Source: Haloferax larsenii JCM 13917 (GTDB lineage: Archaea; Halobacteriota; Halobacteria; Halobacteriales; Haloferacaceae). From it: a stretch of 64,000 nt of DNA. Below, piece by piece: positions 7,915 through 16,759 of this stretch. Every line of letters starts with the position of its first letter. The first letter of the stretch is position 1. Both the position numbers and the translations under genes were made by a program. The notes under the pieces were generated by a model. It was not told the origin of the DNA and searched no databases. It was given only the letters and a program-made list of their open reading frames with translations. The stretch spans positions 30,244-94,243 of the forward strand of contig NZ_AOLI01000017.1 in the NCBI RefSeq assembly GCF_000336955.1, in the 5' to 3' direction.

Positions 7915-8892
7915 ATGTTAGAACGGGCCAAAAGCGGTTTCACGAGAGCCGTCCCGAACTGGGTGCAGGTACGGATACCCAGACTCGGCGACGACACGCG
8001 ATTCGCCTACAAACTCCTGCTACCGGCGTTCCTGATGATGGGGATTATCCACTTCCTCCCTATCGTCTGGGGATTCTACATCAGCTTCGTCCAACTCGAC
8101 GCGTCGTACGTGTCGAACTGGTGGAACGCGCCGATAGTCGGGTTCGAAAACTACGCCAAGATATTCAACCCCAACACCATCGTCGGTGCCGAGTTCTGGA
8201 CCTCGCTCCGGCAGACACTCGTCTTCACCGTGGGGTCCGTCATCGGCATCTACACGCTCGGACTGGGGACGGCACTGCTTTTGAATCGGGACTTCCGCGG
8301 GAAACTCGCCGCGCGGACGCTCGTGTTGGTCCCGTGGATTGCGCCCGCCGTCGTGACCGTCCTGACGTGGCAGATGATGTTCCGCACCGACACCGGGATG
8401 ATAAACCACATCCTGCGGTCGGTCGGGCTCATCGACGGGTCGTTCTTCTGGCTCATCGGTCCGCGGTCGATATTCGCCATCACCGCCGTGTGGACGTGGC
8501 AGAACTTCCCGTGGGCGGCGATTATGCTCTACGCGGGGCTCCAGTCGATTCCGGAGCACCTCTACGAGGCCGCCGAAACCGACGGTGCGGGGCGGTGGGG
8601 CAAGTTCCGGTACATCACGATGCCGCAACTCAAGCCCGTCTCGGTCGTCATCGTCCTCCTGATGGTCGTCTGGACGCTCATCAACTTCACCGTCCCGTAC
8701 GTGCTTCTCGGCGCGAGTCCGAGCGACTCCGGAAAGGTGCTGATGTTGTTCATCTACAACTACGCCTTCTCCAACTGGTCGTTCGGCCTCGGCGCAGCGA
8801 TGAGTACGGTCCTCTTCATCGTCGCCATGATTCTCGCGTACATCTACTACACCCGCGTCATCGGCGGCGAGTTCGAGGGAGGTGCAATCTGA
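7915..8892 (+). CDS. ABC sugar transporter permease (MalF type)
   Basis: This 325-aa integral membrane protein forms one half of the importer channel. It has about six to seven hydrophobic segments (e.g. LLLPAFLMMGIIHFLPIV near residues 39-56, then ~100-125, ~130-150, ~180-205, ~240-260, ~290-315). The cytoplasmic EAA loop that contacts the ATPase is visible (YEAAETDGAGRW, then ITMPQLKP). It is followed one base later by the second permease, and the pair works with the upstream lipoprotein. The start ATG lies ~25 bases after a TATA box; an earlier ATG at 7891 runs into a stop. Confidence 0.92.
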   Translation: MLERAKSGFTRAVPNWVQVRIPRLGDDTRFAYKLLLPAFLMMGIIHFLPIVWGFYISFVQLDASYVSNWWNAPIVGFENYAKIFNPNTIVGAEFWTSLRQTLVFTVGSVIGIYTLGLGTALLLNRDFRGKLAARTLVLVPWIAPAVVTVLTWQMMFRTDTGMINHILRSVGLIDGSFFWLIGPRSIFAITAVWTWQNFPWAAIMLYAGLQSIPEHLYEAAETDGAGRWGKFRYITMPQLKPVSVVIVLLMVVWTLINFTVPYVLLGASPSDSGKVLMLFIYNYAFSNWSFGLGAAMSTVLFIVAMILAYIYYTRVIGGEFEGGAI

Positions 8893-8893
8893 G

Positions 8894-9805
8894 ATGTTGA
8901 GCGCACTTCGACGCGAAGACGAAGGCGGTCGTATCCCGGAGACGTGGCGGTTGTCGACCGACGGCCGCGAACTCCTCTTCGACGCCTTCACGCGGTTCGC
9001 ACTCGGATTGGTGCTCCTGTTCGCGCTCTTTCCCATCTGGATGATGGTGATGAACAGCTTCAAATCCCGGAGCCAGGTGATGACGGAGAATCCGACGCTG
9101 ATTCCCAGCGAGTTCCACGTCTCGAACTACTTCGAGATGTGGCAGCGCTTCCCGCTGTTGGATTACTTCCTGAACAGTCTCATCATCGCCAGCGTGACGA
9201 CGGTCGTCACCATCCTCATCGCCAGCCTCGCCGCCTACGCGTTCTCGCGGTACGACTTCCCGGGGAAGGGAAAGCTCGAACTGTCGATTCTGGGGACGCA
9301 GATGATTCCCGGCGTGCTCATCCTCCTGCCGATGTACCTGCTTTTCATCAACATCCAGATGCAGGTCGGCATCCCGATGAAAGACACATATCACGGGCTC
9401 ATCTTCCTCTACTCGACGTTCACCATCCCCTTTGCAATCTGGATGCTTCGCGGCTACTTCGACACCATCCCGAAGGCGCTGGGTGAAGCGGCCCGCATCG
9501 ACGGCTGTACCCGACTCGGCGCGCTCTTCCGCGTCGTGATGCCCTTGGCCGCCCCCGGCATCGCCGCCACCTCGATGTTCGTGTTCCTCCTCGCGTTCAA
9601 CGAGGTGCTGTTCGCGTCGGTCCTCGGCTCTGACACTGTCACGCCGTTCGCAATCGGTATTCAGGAGTTCCAGACGCAGACCCAGACCTACTGGGGGCAG
9701 ATGATGGCGGCCTCGACGGTGGCGACGATTCCGCTGTTGTTCCTGTTCGTCCTGTTCCAGAAGCCCATCGTCTCCGGACTGACCTCCGGCAGCGTGAAGC
9801 ACTGA
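8894..9805 (+). CDS. ABC sugar transporter permease (MalG type)
   Basis: This 303-aa second permease has six predicted membrane spans and an EAA loop (GEAARIDGCTRL, then VVMPLAAPG). The ATG at 8894 follows the previous stop by one base. A strong SD (GGAGGTG, about 8877-8883) inside the end of the upstream gene supports that start over a GTG at 8882. Together with the MalF-type partner and the ATPase encoded at 14111 it completes a carbohydrate importer of the CUT1 type. The GH3 enzyme follows after 69 bases. Confidence 0.92.
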   Translation: MLSALRREDEGGRIPETWRLSTDGRELLFDAFTRFALGLVLLFALFPIWMMVMNSFKSRSQVMTENPTLIPSEFHVSNYFEMWQRFPLLDYFLNSLIIASVTTVVTILIASLAAYAFSRYDFPGKGKLELSILGTQMIPGVLILLPMYLLFINIQMQVGIPMKDTYHGLIFLYSTFTIPFAIWMLRGYFDTIPKALGEAARIDGCTRLGALFRVVMPLAAPGIAATSMFVFLLAFNEVLFASVLGSDTVTPFAIGIQEFQTQTQTYWGQMMAASTVATIPLLFLFVLFQKPIVSGLTSGSVKH

Positions 9806-9874
9806 CTCTCCTCCCGATTTTTTGACTGCGTGAGACAGTAGCACTAAGACCATCCCCTGCGACTGTCCGGCCGA

Positions 9875-11467
9875 ATGACAGACAACGCCTCGATAACGGA
9901 GCGCCGCGTGCAGGCGGTGCCGCTCGAAGAGAAGGTCGGCCAGTTGTTCGTCGCCGGATTCGACGGCACCGAGCCGACCGACGACATCGAACAGCTCGTC
10001 GCGTCACACCACCTCGGTGGCGTCATCTACTTCAGTCGGAACATCGATTCGCCCGAGCAGGTCGCGTCGCTCTCGGACCGCCTCCAGAGCATCGCACGCG
10101 ATGCCGGTCAACCACCACTCCTCATCGCGACCGACCAGGAAGGCGGCGTCGTCTCTCGATTCGACTGGGGAGCGCAGTTACCCAGCCAGATGGCACTCGG
10201 TGCGACACGGGACCCGGACACGCTTCGAACGGCGGGCGAGACGGTCGGCGAAGAACTCGCGTCTCTCGGTATCTCGATGAACTTCGCGCCGGTCCTCGAC
10301 GTGAACAACAATCCGGAAAACCCGGTCATCGGCGTCCGGTCGTTCGGCGACGACCCCGAACTCGTCGGCGAACTGGGCGCGGCGCTCGCATCGGGGTTCC
10401 AGTCTGCTGGCGTCGCCGCCTGCGGGAAACACTTCCCCGGTCACGGAGACACCGAGACCGACTCGCATCGGTCGCTTCCGGTCGTCCCACACGACAGAGA
10501 CCGCTTGGAAGCCGTCGAGTTCGCTCCGTTCCGCCGCGCTATCGACGCCGGAATCGACGCGCTCATGACGACGCACATCGCGTTCCCGGCGATTACGGGC
10601 GACGAGACGCTTCCGGCGACGCTCTCGGAAGACGTTCTCACGGGCATCCTCCGCGAGGAGTTCGGATTCGACGGCCTGCTCGTCTCCGACTGTCTGGAGA
10701 TGAACGCTATCTCGGAGACGGTCGGTACGGCCGAGGGTGCGGTGCAGGCACTCGACGCGGGATGCGACATCGTGCTCGTGTCGCACTCGCCGGAGCGCCA
10801 ACGCGACGCCATCGAGCGCGTCGTCGCGGCCGTCGAGTCCGGTGAGATACCCGAGTCTCGAATCGACAGCGCGTTCGAGCGGGTACAGCGATACAAGCGC
10901 CAGCAGTTCGGGGATGGGCGTACAGGCTCGGGGGACTGGCAAGCAGCGGTCGAGCAGTCCCGAACAGTCGCAGGACAACTCGCGCGGGAGGGTGTGACCG
11001 TCGTCCGCGACCGTACCGAGACGGTTCCGTTCGACACGTCCGAGCCGATTCATCTCGTCGGCTTCGTCGGGTCCGCCCAGTCTGACGCCGAAGACGACCG
11101 ATACGACCCGGCTGACCTCCTCGCGTCGCTCGCGCGACACGACGTGGAAGTCCATTTCCATCAGATTGTGGACCCTGCGGGGTACGACCACCCGTTCGAC
11201 GGTGGCGAGCAAGTCGCTGTCGCGACGTATCACGCGCGGTCGAATCCCGAACAGGCGCGAGTCGTCGTCGAGATAGCCGACGCGAGAACTGAGTTGGCCG
11301 TCGTCTCAGTTCGCGACCCATACGACCTCGCTGCATTCCCCGACGTCTCGACGTATCTCACGAGCTACGGATACTCGCCCGCGATGCTGGACGCCCTTGC
11401 GGACGTGCTCCTCGGGAAATCAGCGGGCCGCGGGACGTTACCGGTGACGATTCCGGGCGTCCAATAA
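9875..11467 (+). CDS. GH3 beta-N-acetylglucosaminidase (NagZ-like)
   Basis: This 530-aa enzyme probably removes GlcNAc or GlcN from imported chito-oligomers. The GH3 catalytic domain (residues ~10-335) has the NagZ-type loop KHFPGHGDTETDSH at 185-198, whose Asp/His pair acts as acid-base in that subfamily. The nucleophile is D272 in LLVSDCLEM. A C-terminal alpha/beta domain (~355-530) follows, as in longer bacterial homologues. No signal peptide is present, so it acts in the cytoplasm on material brought in by the ABC importer. The purine-rich gap downstream (11468-11555), with repeated GGACGAG/GACGAGAA motifs, separates it from the convergent ridA. Confidence 0.88.
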   Translation: MTDNASITERRVQAVPLEEKVGQLFVAGFDGTEPTDDIEQLVASHHLGGVIYFSRNIDSPEQVASLSDRLQSIARDAGQPPLLIATDQEGGVVSRFDWGAQLPSQMALGATRDPDTLRTAGETVGEELASLGISMNFAPVLDVNNNPENPVIGVRSFGDDPELVGELGAALASGFQSAGVAACGKHFPGHGDTETDSHRSLPVVPHDRDRLEAVEFAPFRRAIDAGIDALMTTHIAFPAITGDETLPATLSEDVLTGILREEFGFDGLLVSDCLEMNAISETVGTAEGAVQALDAGCDIVLVSHSPERQRDAIERVVAAVESGEIPESRIDSAFERVQRYKRQQFGDGRTGSGDWQAAVEQSRTVAGQLAREGVTVVRDRTETVPFDTSEPIHLVGFVGSAQSDAEDDRYDPADLLASLARHDVEVHFHQIVDPAGYDHPFDGGEQVAVATYHARSNPEQARVVVEIADARTELAVVSVRDPYDLAAFPDVSTYLTSYGYSPAMLDALADVLLGKSAGRGTLPVTIPGVQ

Positions 11468-11555
11468 GCAAACGTGGAGGACGAGTCGGACGAGAAGGCG
11501 GACGAGAAACTGGCGAGAAAACAAACGAGAAACCGGACGGACGAACGCGAGTCTG

Positions 11556-11930
11556 CTACGCTTCGGCGACGACTTCGATTTCGACTTTGATGTCGACGGG
11601 GAGCTTCACGACTTCGACCGCGCTGCGGGCGGGGTACGGAGACGAGAGCAGTTCGCCGTAGACTTCGTTGACGCGGTCGTAGTAGCGCATATCGTTGACG
11701 AAGACGGTTGCTTTCACTACGTCGTCGAGCGTCGCACCGCCCGCACGGAGGACGGCCTCGACGTTTTCGAGCGTCTGTCTCGTCTGTTCGCGGACGTCTT
11801 GGCTGACTACCTCTCCCGTTTCGGGGTCGATGGGTCCCTGTCCGGAGACGTGGATGGTGCCGTCAGTTTCGATGCCTTGGGAGAACGGGCCGATGCTTGC
11901 GGGGGCGTCGTCGGTGGTGAGTTCGCGCAT
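11556..11930 (-). CDS. ridA: RidA family enamine/imine deaminase
   Basis: This 124-aa protein matches the RidA/YjgF family in length and motifs (GPFSQGIETDGTIHVSGQGPID, YPARSAVEVVKLP, KVEIEVVAEA at the end). The Arg of YPARS and the distal Glu correspond to substrate-binding residues of the family. RidA hydrolyses reactive enamines and imines released by PLP enzymes. Its place two genes from a PLP ammonia-lyase-like gene suggests it finishes the deamination of an aminosugar acid. It is likely co-transcribed with the PIG-L deacetylase, 32 bases upstream. Confidence 0.88.
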   Translation of the reverse strand: MRELTTDDAPASIGPFSQGIETDGTIHVSGQGPIDPETGEVVSQDVREQTRQTLENVEAVLRAGGATLDDVVKATVFVNDMRYYDRVNEVYGELLSSPYPARSAVEVVKLPVDIKVEIEVVAEA

Positions 11931-11962
11931 TGGTGATGTGGAGTGAGGAAATGCTCCAAAAC

Positions 11963-12667
11963 TCAGTGGAGGTAGTTCTGTGCCTGTTCGTGAAGCGGGG
12001 CGAACCCTTCGGCGGCCTTACAGCCGACTCGCTTGCCGAGCGTCATTCCTTCGGCGCGGAGGCTATCGACTAGGTTGTCGAATTCGGCGTCGATACCGCC
12101 GTGTTCGACGAGGAAGTCGACTTGCGACTCGTGTTGTTCGAGCGCCTCGATTTTCGCATCGAGATACCCGGAGACGTCGACGAACGTCTCGGGTTCGAAC
12201 GACGAGGTCGGCTTTCCGAAGTAGTAGATGTTGTCGGGGTCGCACGGTTCGTAGTCGGTCTCGGCGAGCGGGAGCGACGCCATGTAGTACGCGTCGGTCA
12301 CGAGGCGGGCGGTCGCCTGATGGTCCGGGTGCAAGTCGTCCTGGAAGTGCGTGAGGACGATATCGGGGTCGTGCTTTCGGAGCGTATCGACGAGGACGAA
12401 CCGGTCTTCGAGCGAGTACTCGATACGGCCGTCTTTGAATCCGAGGAACTCGACTTCGTCGACGCCGAGAACCTCGCCGGCGGCGCGCGACTCCTCGGTT
12501 CTGACCGCCGCGACGTCTTCTTCGGTGTCGCTTCCGAGCCCGCCGTACTCGCCGCGGGTCATGTGGGCGACCGTGACGTGGTCGCCGCGTTCGGCGTGCT
12601 TTGCGAGCGTTCCGCCACAGAAAATTGCAGCGTCGTCTGGATGTGCGACTATTGCTAACACGTTCAT
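11963..12667 (-). CDS. PIG-L/LmbE family deacetylase, probable chito-oligosaccharide deacetylase
   Basis: This 234-aa zinc-dependent de-N-acetylase is likely cytoplasmic. Zinc-binding motifs are AHPDD at 8-12 and HPDH at 113-116. The first motif continues with Ala (HPDDA), whereas many relatives have Glu or Val. Members of this family in Thermococcales deacetylate diacetylchitobiose, and chitin clusters of Haloferax are known to include such enzymes. Here it would remove acetyl groups from imported GlcNAc or GlcNAc dimers. It sits between ridA and the PLP lyase on the same strand with gaps of 32 and 48 bases. Confidence 0.85.
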   Translation of the reverse strand: MNVLAIVAHPDDAAIFCGGTLAKHAERGDHVTVAHMTRGEYGGLGSDTEEDVAAVRTEESRAAGEVLGVDEVEFLGFKDGRIEYSLEDRFVLVDTLRKHDPDIVLTHFQDDLHPDHQATARLVTDAYYMASLPLAETDYEPCDPDNIYYFGKPTSSFEPETFVDVSGYLDAKIEALEQHESQVDFLVEHGGIDAEFDNLVDSLRAEGMTLGKRVGCKAAEGFAPLHEQAQNYLH

Positions 12668-12715
12668 CGCGATTGTCAGTGCGTCGAACTGATTAAAATA
12701 AGTTACTCTCCGCCG

Positions 12716-13942
12716 TCAGTTCTCGACGTTGGCGACGATTCTGTCGACGACGTAGTCAGCCTCCTCGTCGGTCAGACACATGGGGTTCGCGACGACGATG
12801 CCTTCGTCGAGTCTGTCACTACCGAGGTAGACGCGCGGGTTCTCCGCGCGGAGGCGTCGGACGAGTTCGAGTGCGGTCGTCTCCGAAGAACTGTCGACGT
12901 CGACGACGACTTCGGGGGCGACGCTGACGTCGCTGCCGCCCGTGACGTGTGTCCCGAAGCCAGCGTCTTCGAGACTGTGTGCGATGTCGTCGGCGCGACG
13001 CTGCCACTCACTCTGTGTCTCGGTCTGTTCTTCTTCGAGGAAGGCGTCGAGTGCGTAGATGAGGCCGGCGAGTTCCTCCTTTCCGACCTTCATCGGGCGG
13101 CCGATTCCCTGCCGAGGCACGCCAGCGAAGTTGTCGAGGTCGACGAGTCGCTCCGGCGGCGACCACGCCGCTTCGGCGACGTGCATGTCGAGGTGCTGCA
13201 TGGCAATCGACTCGATGTACTCCTGTTTGCCGGCGATGATTCCCGTCGTCTGCGGGCCGCGGATTCCCTTCCCACCGCTGAAGACCACCATGTCGGCACC
13301 CTGGTCGATGAAGCGAGAGAAGTTCGACCGCGGCGGAAGTTCGGCGGCGGCATCGACGATGACCGGGATGTCGTGGTCGTGGGCGATGTCGGCGACGACA
13401 TCGAGCGGCGGTTCGGTGTAGGACTTCTCGATGTAGGCGATAGCCGCCGTCTCGTCGGTGATGTTCGATTCGAGTTCCCACGGTTCGACGCTCGTCGACC
13501 CGGTTCCGAGATGTAGGTCGTTGGTCCCGACGTCGACGATGGTCGCACCTGCGGTCCGAAGCGCGTGGTCGTAGCCGGTCCTGTGCGTTCGGGGCATCAG
13601 AATCTCGCCCGGCAGCCCCTCGGTATCGGGGAGTTGCTCCATCGCCGCGACGTCATGTCCGGCGATTGCCGCAGCGGCGCAGAGACACAACCCGGCCGCA
13701 GCCCCGCTGGTGACGTATCCGGCTTCAGCACCAGTCACCTCCGCGATTCGGTCCGACGCCGCGGCCTGCAAGTCCCCTAACTCGACGAAGGCCGACGCGG
13801 CACTGTGCATCGCTTCGAGGGCTTCGTCTCTGATGAGGCTCCCGCCGATTCGTGTCTTCGTCCCGGCCGCGTTGACCACTGTCGGGACGTCCAACTCTCC
13901 GTAGATGGAGTCGGTGTGACTCCGGTAACGTTGCTCTGTCAT
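12716..13942 (-). CDS. SelA/DgaE-like PLP enzyme, probable aminosugar-acid ammonia-lyase
   Basis: This 408-aa fold-type I PLP enzyme resembles the SelA/DgaE group, which includes D-glucosaminate-6-phosphate ammonia-lyase. The PLP lysine is K225 in FSGGKGIRGPQTTG, a signature of that group, with the Asp of VIVDAAAELPP (~D197) as the pyridine-N ligand. By analogy it would convert glucosaminate, free or phosphorylated, to a 2-keto-3-deoxy acid and ammonia. No sugar kinase is encoded nearby, so the unphosphorylated acid is favoured (inference). It heads the minus-strand group PLP lyase, deacetylase, RidA, and diverges from the transporter ATPase. Confidence 0.82.
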   Translation of the reverse strand: MTEQRYRSHTDSIYGELDVPTVVNAAGTKTRIGGSLIRDEALEAMHSAASAFVELGDLQAAASDRIAEVTGAEAGYVTSGAAAGLCLCAAAAIAGHDVAAMEQLPDTEGLPGEILMPRTHRTGYDHALRTAGATIVDVGTNDLHLGTGSTSVEPWELESNITDETAAIAYIEKSYTEPPLDVVADIAHDHDIPVIVDAAAELPPRSNFSRFIDQGADMVVFSGGKGIRGPQTTGIIAGKQEYIESIAMQHLDMHVAEAAWSPPERLVDLDNFAGVPRQGIGRPMKVGKEELAGLIYALDAFLEEEQTETQSEWQRRADDIAHSLEDAGFGTHVTGGSDVSVAPEVVVDVDSSSETTALELVRRLRAENPRVYLGSDRLDEGIVVANPMCLTDEEADYVVDRIVANVEN

Positions 13943-14073
13943 TGTGGCTCACTGGAAACGAACGAGTCGTTAGTGACTCCAGATACTCTGCTGTGTCATC
14001 TGCCCGGCACATAAACATTCGCTTCGCCTCAACGACGGCGACATTTCGACGACTGTGGGTAGTGATGACAAAG

Positions 14074-14083
14074 CATTATATAG
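14074..14083 (+). promoter_or_regulatory. TATA box of the sugar transporter ATPase gene
   Basis: CATTATATAG lies about 30 bases before the ATG at 14111 in the divergent gap shared with the PLP lyase. A purine run (GGGGAG) stands 8-13 bases before the ATG and may be a weak SD, so a very short leader is possible. Confidence 0.65.
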
Positions 14084-14110
14084 TTTGAATCTAAAGGTTG
14101 GGGAGAAAGC

Positions 14111-15241
14111 ATGTCACAGTTAGAGCTGCGTAACCTCCGGAAGGAGTTCACCGGAGGTGGAGAGGATATCGTCGCGGTAGACGATGTCGATTTAACACTC
14201 GACGATGGCGAGTTTCTGGTGCTTGTCGGTCCGTCCGGGTGCGGCAAGTCGACGACCCTCAGAATGATAGCCGGGTTGGAGTCGGTCACTGCGGGTGACG
14301 TTATCATCGATGGGGAGTCGGTGCGGGAGTTAGAACCCCGCGAGCGCGACATCGCCATGGTGTTCCAAAATTACGCGTTGTATCCGCACATGACGACCCG
14401 AGAGAACATCGGGTTCGGCCTGAAGATGACGAGCGACCTCGACTCAGCCGAACGGAATCGGCAGGTCGAAAATGTCGCCGAATCGCTAGGAATCGAAGAA
14501 CTGCTCGACGACTATCCGAAAGAGCTCTCGGGCGGGCAACAACAGCGCGTCGCGCTCGGCCGGGCAATCATCCGCGACCCCGAAGTGTTCCTGATGGACG
14601 AGCCGCTGTCGAATCTCGACGCGAAACTTCGGACGCAGATGCGAACCGAACTCAAAGCGCTCCAAGACGACCTCGGTGTCACGACCGTCTACGTCACCCA
14701 CGACCAGACGGAGGCGATGACGATGGGCGACCGAATCGCCATCCTCAACCACGGCGAGTTACAGCAGGTCGGCACGCCGCTGGAGTGCTATCACCAGCCA
14801 GCAAACAAGTTCGTCGCCGGATTCATCGGCGCGCCCTCGATGAACTTCCTCGACGCATCGGTCGAAGGGAGTCGGCTCAGACACGCGCTTTTCGACTACG
14901 AACTTTCGAGTGCGACTGCCGACGTAGTCGATGGCCACGACCGAGTGACGATGGGTATTCGACCGGAGGACATTCGCGTCGTCGACGACGCGGACGTGGA
15001 CAACCCAGTCGCTGCCGACGTCCACCTCGTCGAGCCGCTGGGAGACATCTCACACGTCACGCTGAACGTCGGCGAACAGCAGTTCACCGCCGTCGTTCCG
15101 GGTGGGCAGGCGTTCGAACGGGGCGAACACGTCACGCTCCAGTTCCCCGAGGACGACCTCCACCTGTTCGATGCGGACTCCGGCCAAGCGCTCAAAAACA
15201 GTTCGCAGTCGGCCGACGACGAACTCGCAATCCACGCCTGA
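14111..15241 (+). CDS. ABC transporter ATP-binding protein, MsmK/UgpC type
   Basis: This 376-aa ATPase energises the cluster's sugar importer. It has Walker A GPSGCGKST, the Q loop MVFQNYALYPHMT, signature LSGGQQQR, Walker B EVFLMDEPLSNLDAKLR and switch His in VTHDQTEAMTMGD. Residues ~240-360 form the TOBE/OB regulatory extension typical of CUT1 carbohydrate ATPases. It is encoded 4 kb from the permeases and on its own promoter, which is usual where one ATPase serves one or several importers. It ends the amino-sugar cluster; a 580-bp AT-rich gap follows. Confidence 0.93.
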   Translation: MSQLELRNLRKEFTGGGEDIVAVDDVDLTLDDGEFLVLVGPSGCGKSTTLRMIAGLESVTAGDVIIDGESVRELEPRERDIAMVFQNYALYPHMTTRENIGFGLKMTSDLDSAERNRQVENVAESLGIEELLDDYPKELSGGQQQRVALGRAIIRDPEVFLMDEPLSNLDAKLRTQMRTELKALQDDLGVTTVYVTHDQTEAMTMGDRIAILNHGELQQVGTPLECYHQPANKFVAGFIGAPSMNFLDASVEGSRLRHALFDYELSSATADVVDGHDRVTMGIRPEDIRVVDDADVDNPVAADVHLVEPLGDISHVTLNVGEQQFTAVVPGGQAFERGEHVTLQFPEDDLHLFDADSGQALKNSSQSADDELAIHA

Positions 15242-15822
15242 GCATCCAGTTGCACACGACGGCCCGCGCGACGAGCACCGGTGTGTCTCGCTGAGTCGAC
15301 AGACTCCGACACGGGGGCGATGAGTGTAACAACTCGGTTGTGGTTTCTAATCTCCGGCACCGTGAATAGTCAGAAAAAATTTTAGAAGAAGATATACTCA
15401 GAATTATGATGTTAGCAGAGAGGAACTGCCTATTTGAGTTCTAACGCCAGTTATAGCTTCTTATAGGCTGATATGGGGCGTCTCTGCTAACTGGAGGATG
15501 TATAGGGATACAATTCTTGACGAGAATCGAAAAACTCGCGGAGACTGTATCTAATCACTAAAATCGGCCAATTTGAGTAAACCATGGCTTCCACAGACCG
15601 CCTCGGATGCTACTTTGTATATATTATTTTTGACTGTATAGTATGAACTGATACTTTGGCAGTTTACTCTGCATTCTATTTGAAACGACACTCTTGTTTC
15701 TCTTAGGGGGCGGGGAGAGGGAAGAGGTTCGACACGTGTCACCTTCGCAGTCGACTCGAATCCGGCCGACACCAGTCGAACAAGGGGCCACCTTTTAGCC
15801 GTCTGGTGTGTATCGTATTATC
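15242..15822. other. Intergenic gap with AT-rich core, possible relic of an inserted element
   Basis: This ~580-bp stretch contains no convincing gene. From about 15360 to 15700 it is far richer in A and T than its surroundings. It includes an 11-bp inverted repeat (15411-15421 and 15481-15491) and an AT tract near 15615. A short minus-strand reading frame (15551-15772) has no recognisable similarity. The 3' part holds a likely promoter for the TrkA-like gene (CCTTTTAGCC near 15791-15800, ~25-30 bases before its ATG). Confidence 0.6.
15411..15491. repeat. 81-bp segment with 11-bp terminal inverted repeats
   Basis: GTTAGCAGAGA at 15411-15421 is perfectly inverted as TCTCTGCTAAC at 15481-15491. 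The segment is AT-rich and non-coding. It could be a small MITE-like element or the remnant end of a transposon. No target-site duplication is evident at the borders, so this is uncertain. Confidence 0.35.
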
Positions 15823-16476
15823 ATGAAGTTCGTTATCGTGGGGTATGGTCGCGTCGGAACACGAACCGCCCGTATCCTTCGGGAGGAAGGTCACGCCGTC
15901 ACAGTCGTCGATAACGACGAGACGAAAGTCGACCGCGCTCTCGACGAGGGGTTCGACACCATCCTCGGCGACGGCGGTACGGAGAGTGTTCTGAAGCAGG
16001 CCGGAATCGAAGAGGCCGATGCGGTGGGTGGACTCACCGGCGACCCCAACATCAACTTCGCCGCGTGTATGCTCGGCAAGGAGTTCGGCTGCCGGACGGT
16101 CATGCGAATCAGCGAGGACTACAGACAGGAGATATACGAGCGCTACGCCGACGACGTAGACGAGATTATCTACCCCGAACGCCTCGGTGCCGCGGGTGCG
16201 AAAACCGCGCTCCTCGGGGGCGATTTCAACGCTCTCGGCGACCTGACCGACAAGTTGCGACTCGCGACGGTGACGGTCCCGGAGAACGCTCCAATCGTCG
16301 GCGAACACGTCGCGAGTATCGACCTCGGAGCCGACGGTCGAATCTACGCCCACGGCAGGAAGCGCGAACCGATGACCATTCCACTGCCCGGGACTGTCGT
16401 CGAACCCGGCGACCACTTGGCGCTGCTCACCGAGCGCGACGAACTCGAAAGCGTTCGGACGCGACTCCTCGGCTGA
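15823..16476 (+). CDS. TrkA-like potassium channel/transporter regulatory protein (RCK)
   Basis: This 217-aa cytoplasmic protein has a TrkA-N Rossmann domain (VGYGRVGTRTARIL, then VDND acidic end of strand 2) in residues 1-~125 and a TrkA-C domain in ~135-217 (ITVPENAPIVGEHV-like segment, IPLPGTVVEPGDHLALL). Such subunits gate Trk/Ktr K+ transporters in response to nucleotides. No transporter subunit is adjacent, so the partner lies elsewhere. The ATG at 15823 is chosen over a GTG at 15808 because it directly opens the Rossmann fold and fits the TATA-like element ~25-30 bases upstream. Confidence 0.88.
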   Translation: MKFVIVGYGRVGTRTARILREEGHAVTVVDNDETKVDRALDEGFDTILGDGGTESVLKQAGIEEADAVGGLTGDPNINFAACMLGKEFGCRTVMRISEDYRQEIYERYADDVDEIIYPERLGAAGAKTALLGGDFNALGDLTDKLRLATVTVPENAPIVGEHVASIDLGADGRIYAHGRKREPMTIPLPGTVVEPGDHLALLTERDELESVRTRLLG

Positions 16477-16759
16477 ACGGGCCGACGGCTCTCCGTCTCG
16501 GTCGATTCTTTCTTTCGCAGAGAAACGGCGTCGTGGTGGCGACGCCGCGCGCCGTGCCGGGGGGTGCCAGAACGGTTTGGTGTGCCGGGCGCGCGGGTGG
16601 GAGGATGGGAACTGAGGCCGAATGTGCGCGCCCATCTGACGGATGTGTATCACCGACCATAAACTTACGTCAGACGGACGTTCTGGCTCCCTCTCCCGTA
16701 CGTTTGTACGATGGCAACTCGCCGTCCCGTCGTGTAAAACCGCCCCTGAAAATAACGGG

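Noticed and set aside
11468-11555. Purine-rich repeated GACGAG motifs between the GH3 and ridA genes as a regulatory array
   Set aside because: The copies are irregular, the genes are convergent, and the pattern may be degenerate coding or low-complexity sequence. No structure like a terminator or promoter is visible.
15551-15772. Minus-strand 73-codon frame in the AT-rich gap as a transposase fragment
   Set aside because: No transposase motif is visible and composition does not look coding. Only the inverted repeat hints at an element.
16477-16759. Small RNA or gene in the gap between the TrkA-like gene and tupC
   Set aside because: A TATA-like ATAAACTT and a weak hairpin (CGTAC/GTACG at 16697-16710) are present, but the only ORF after them has eight codons and nothing else supports a transcript.
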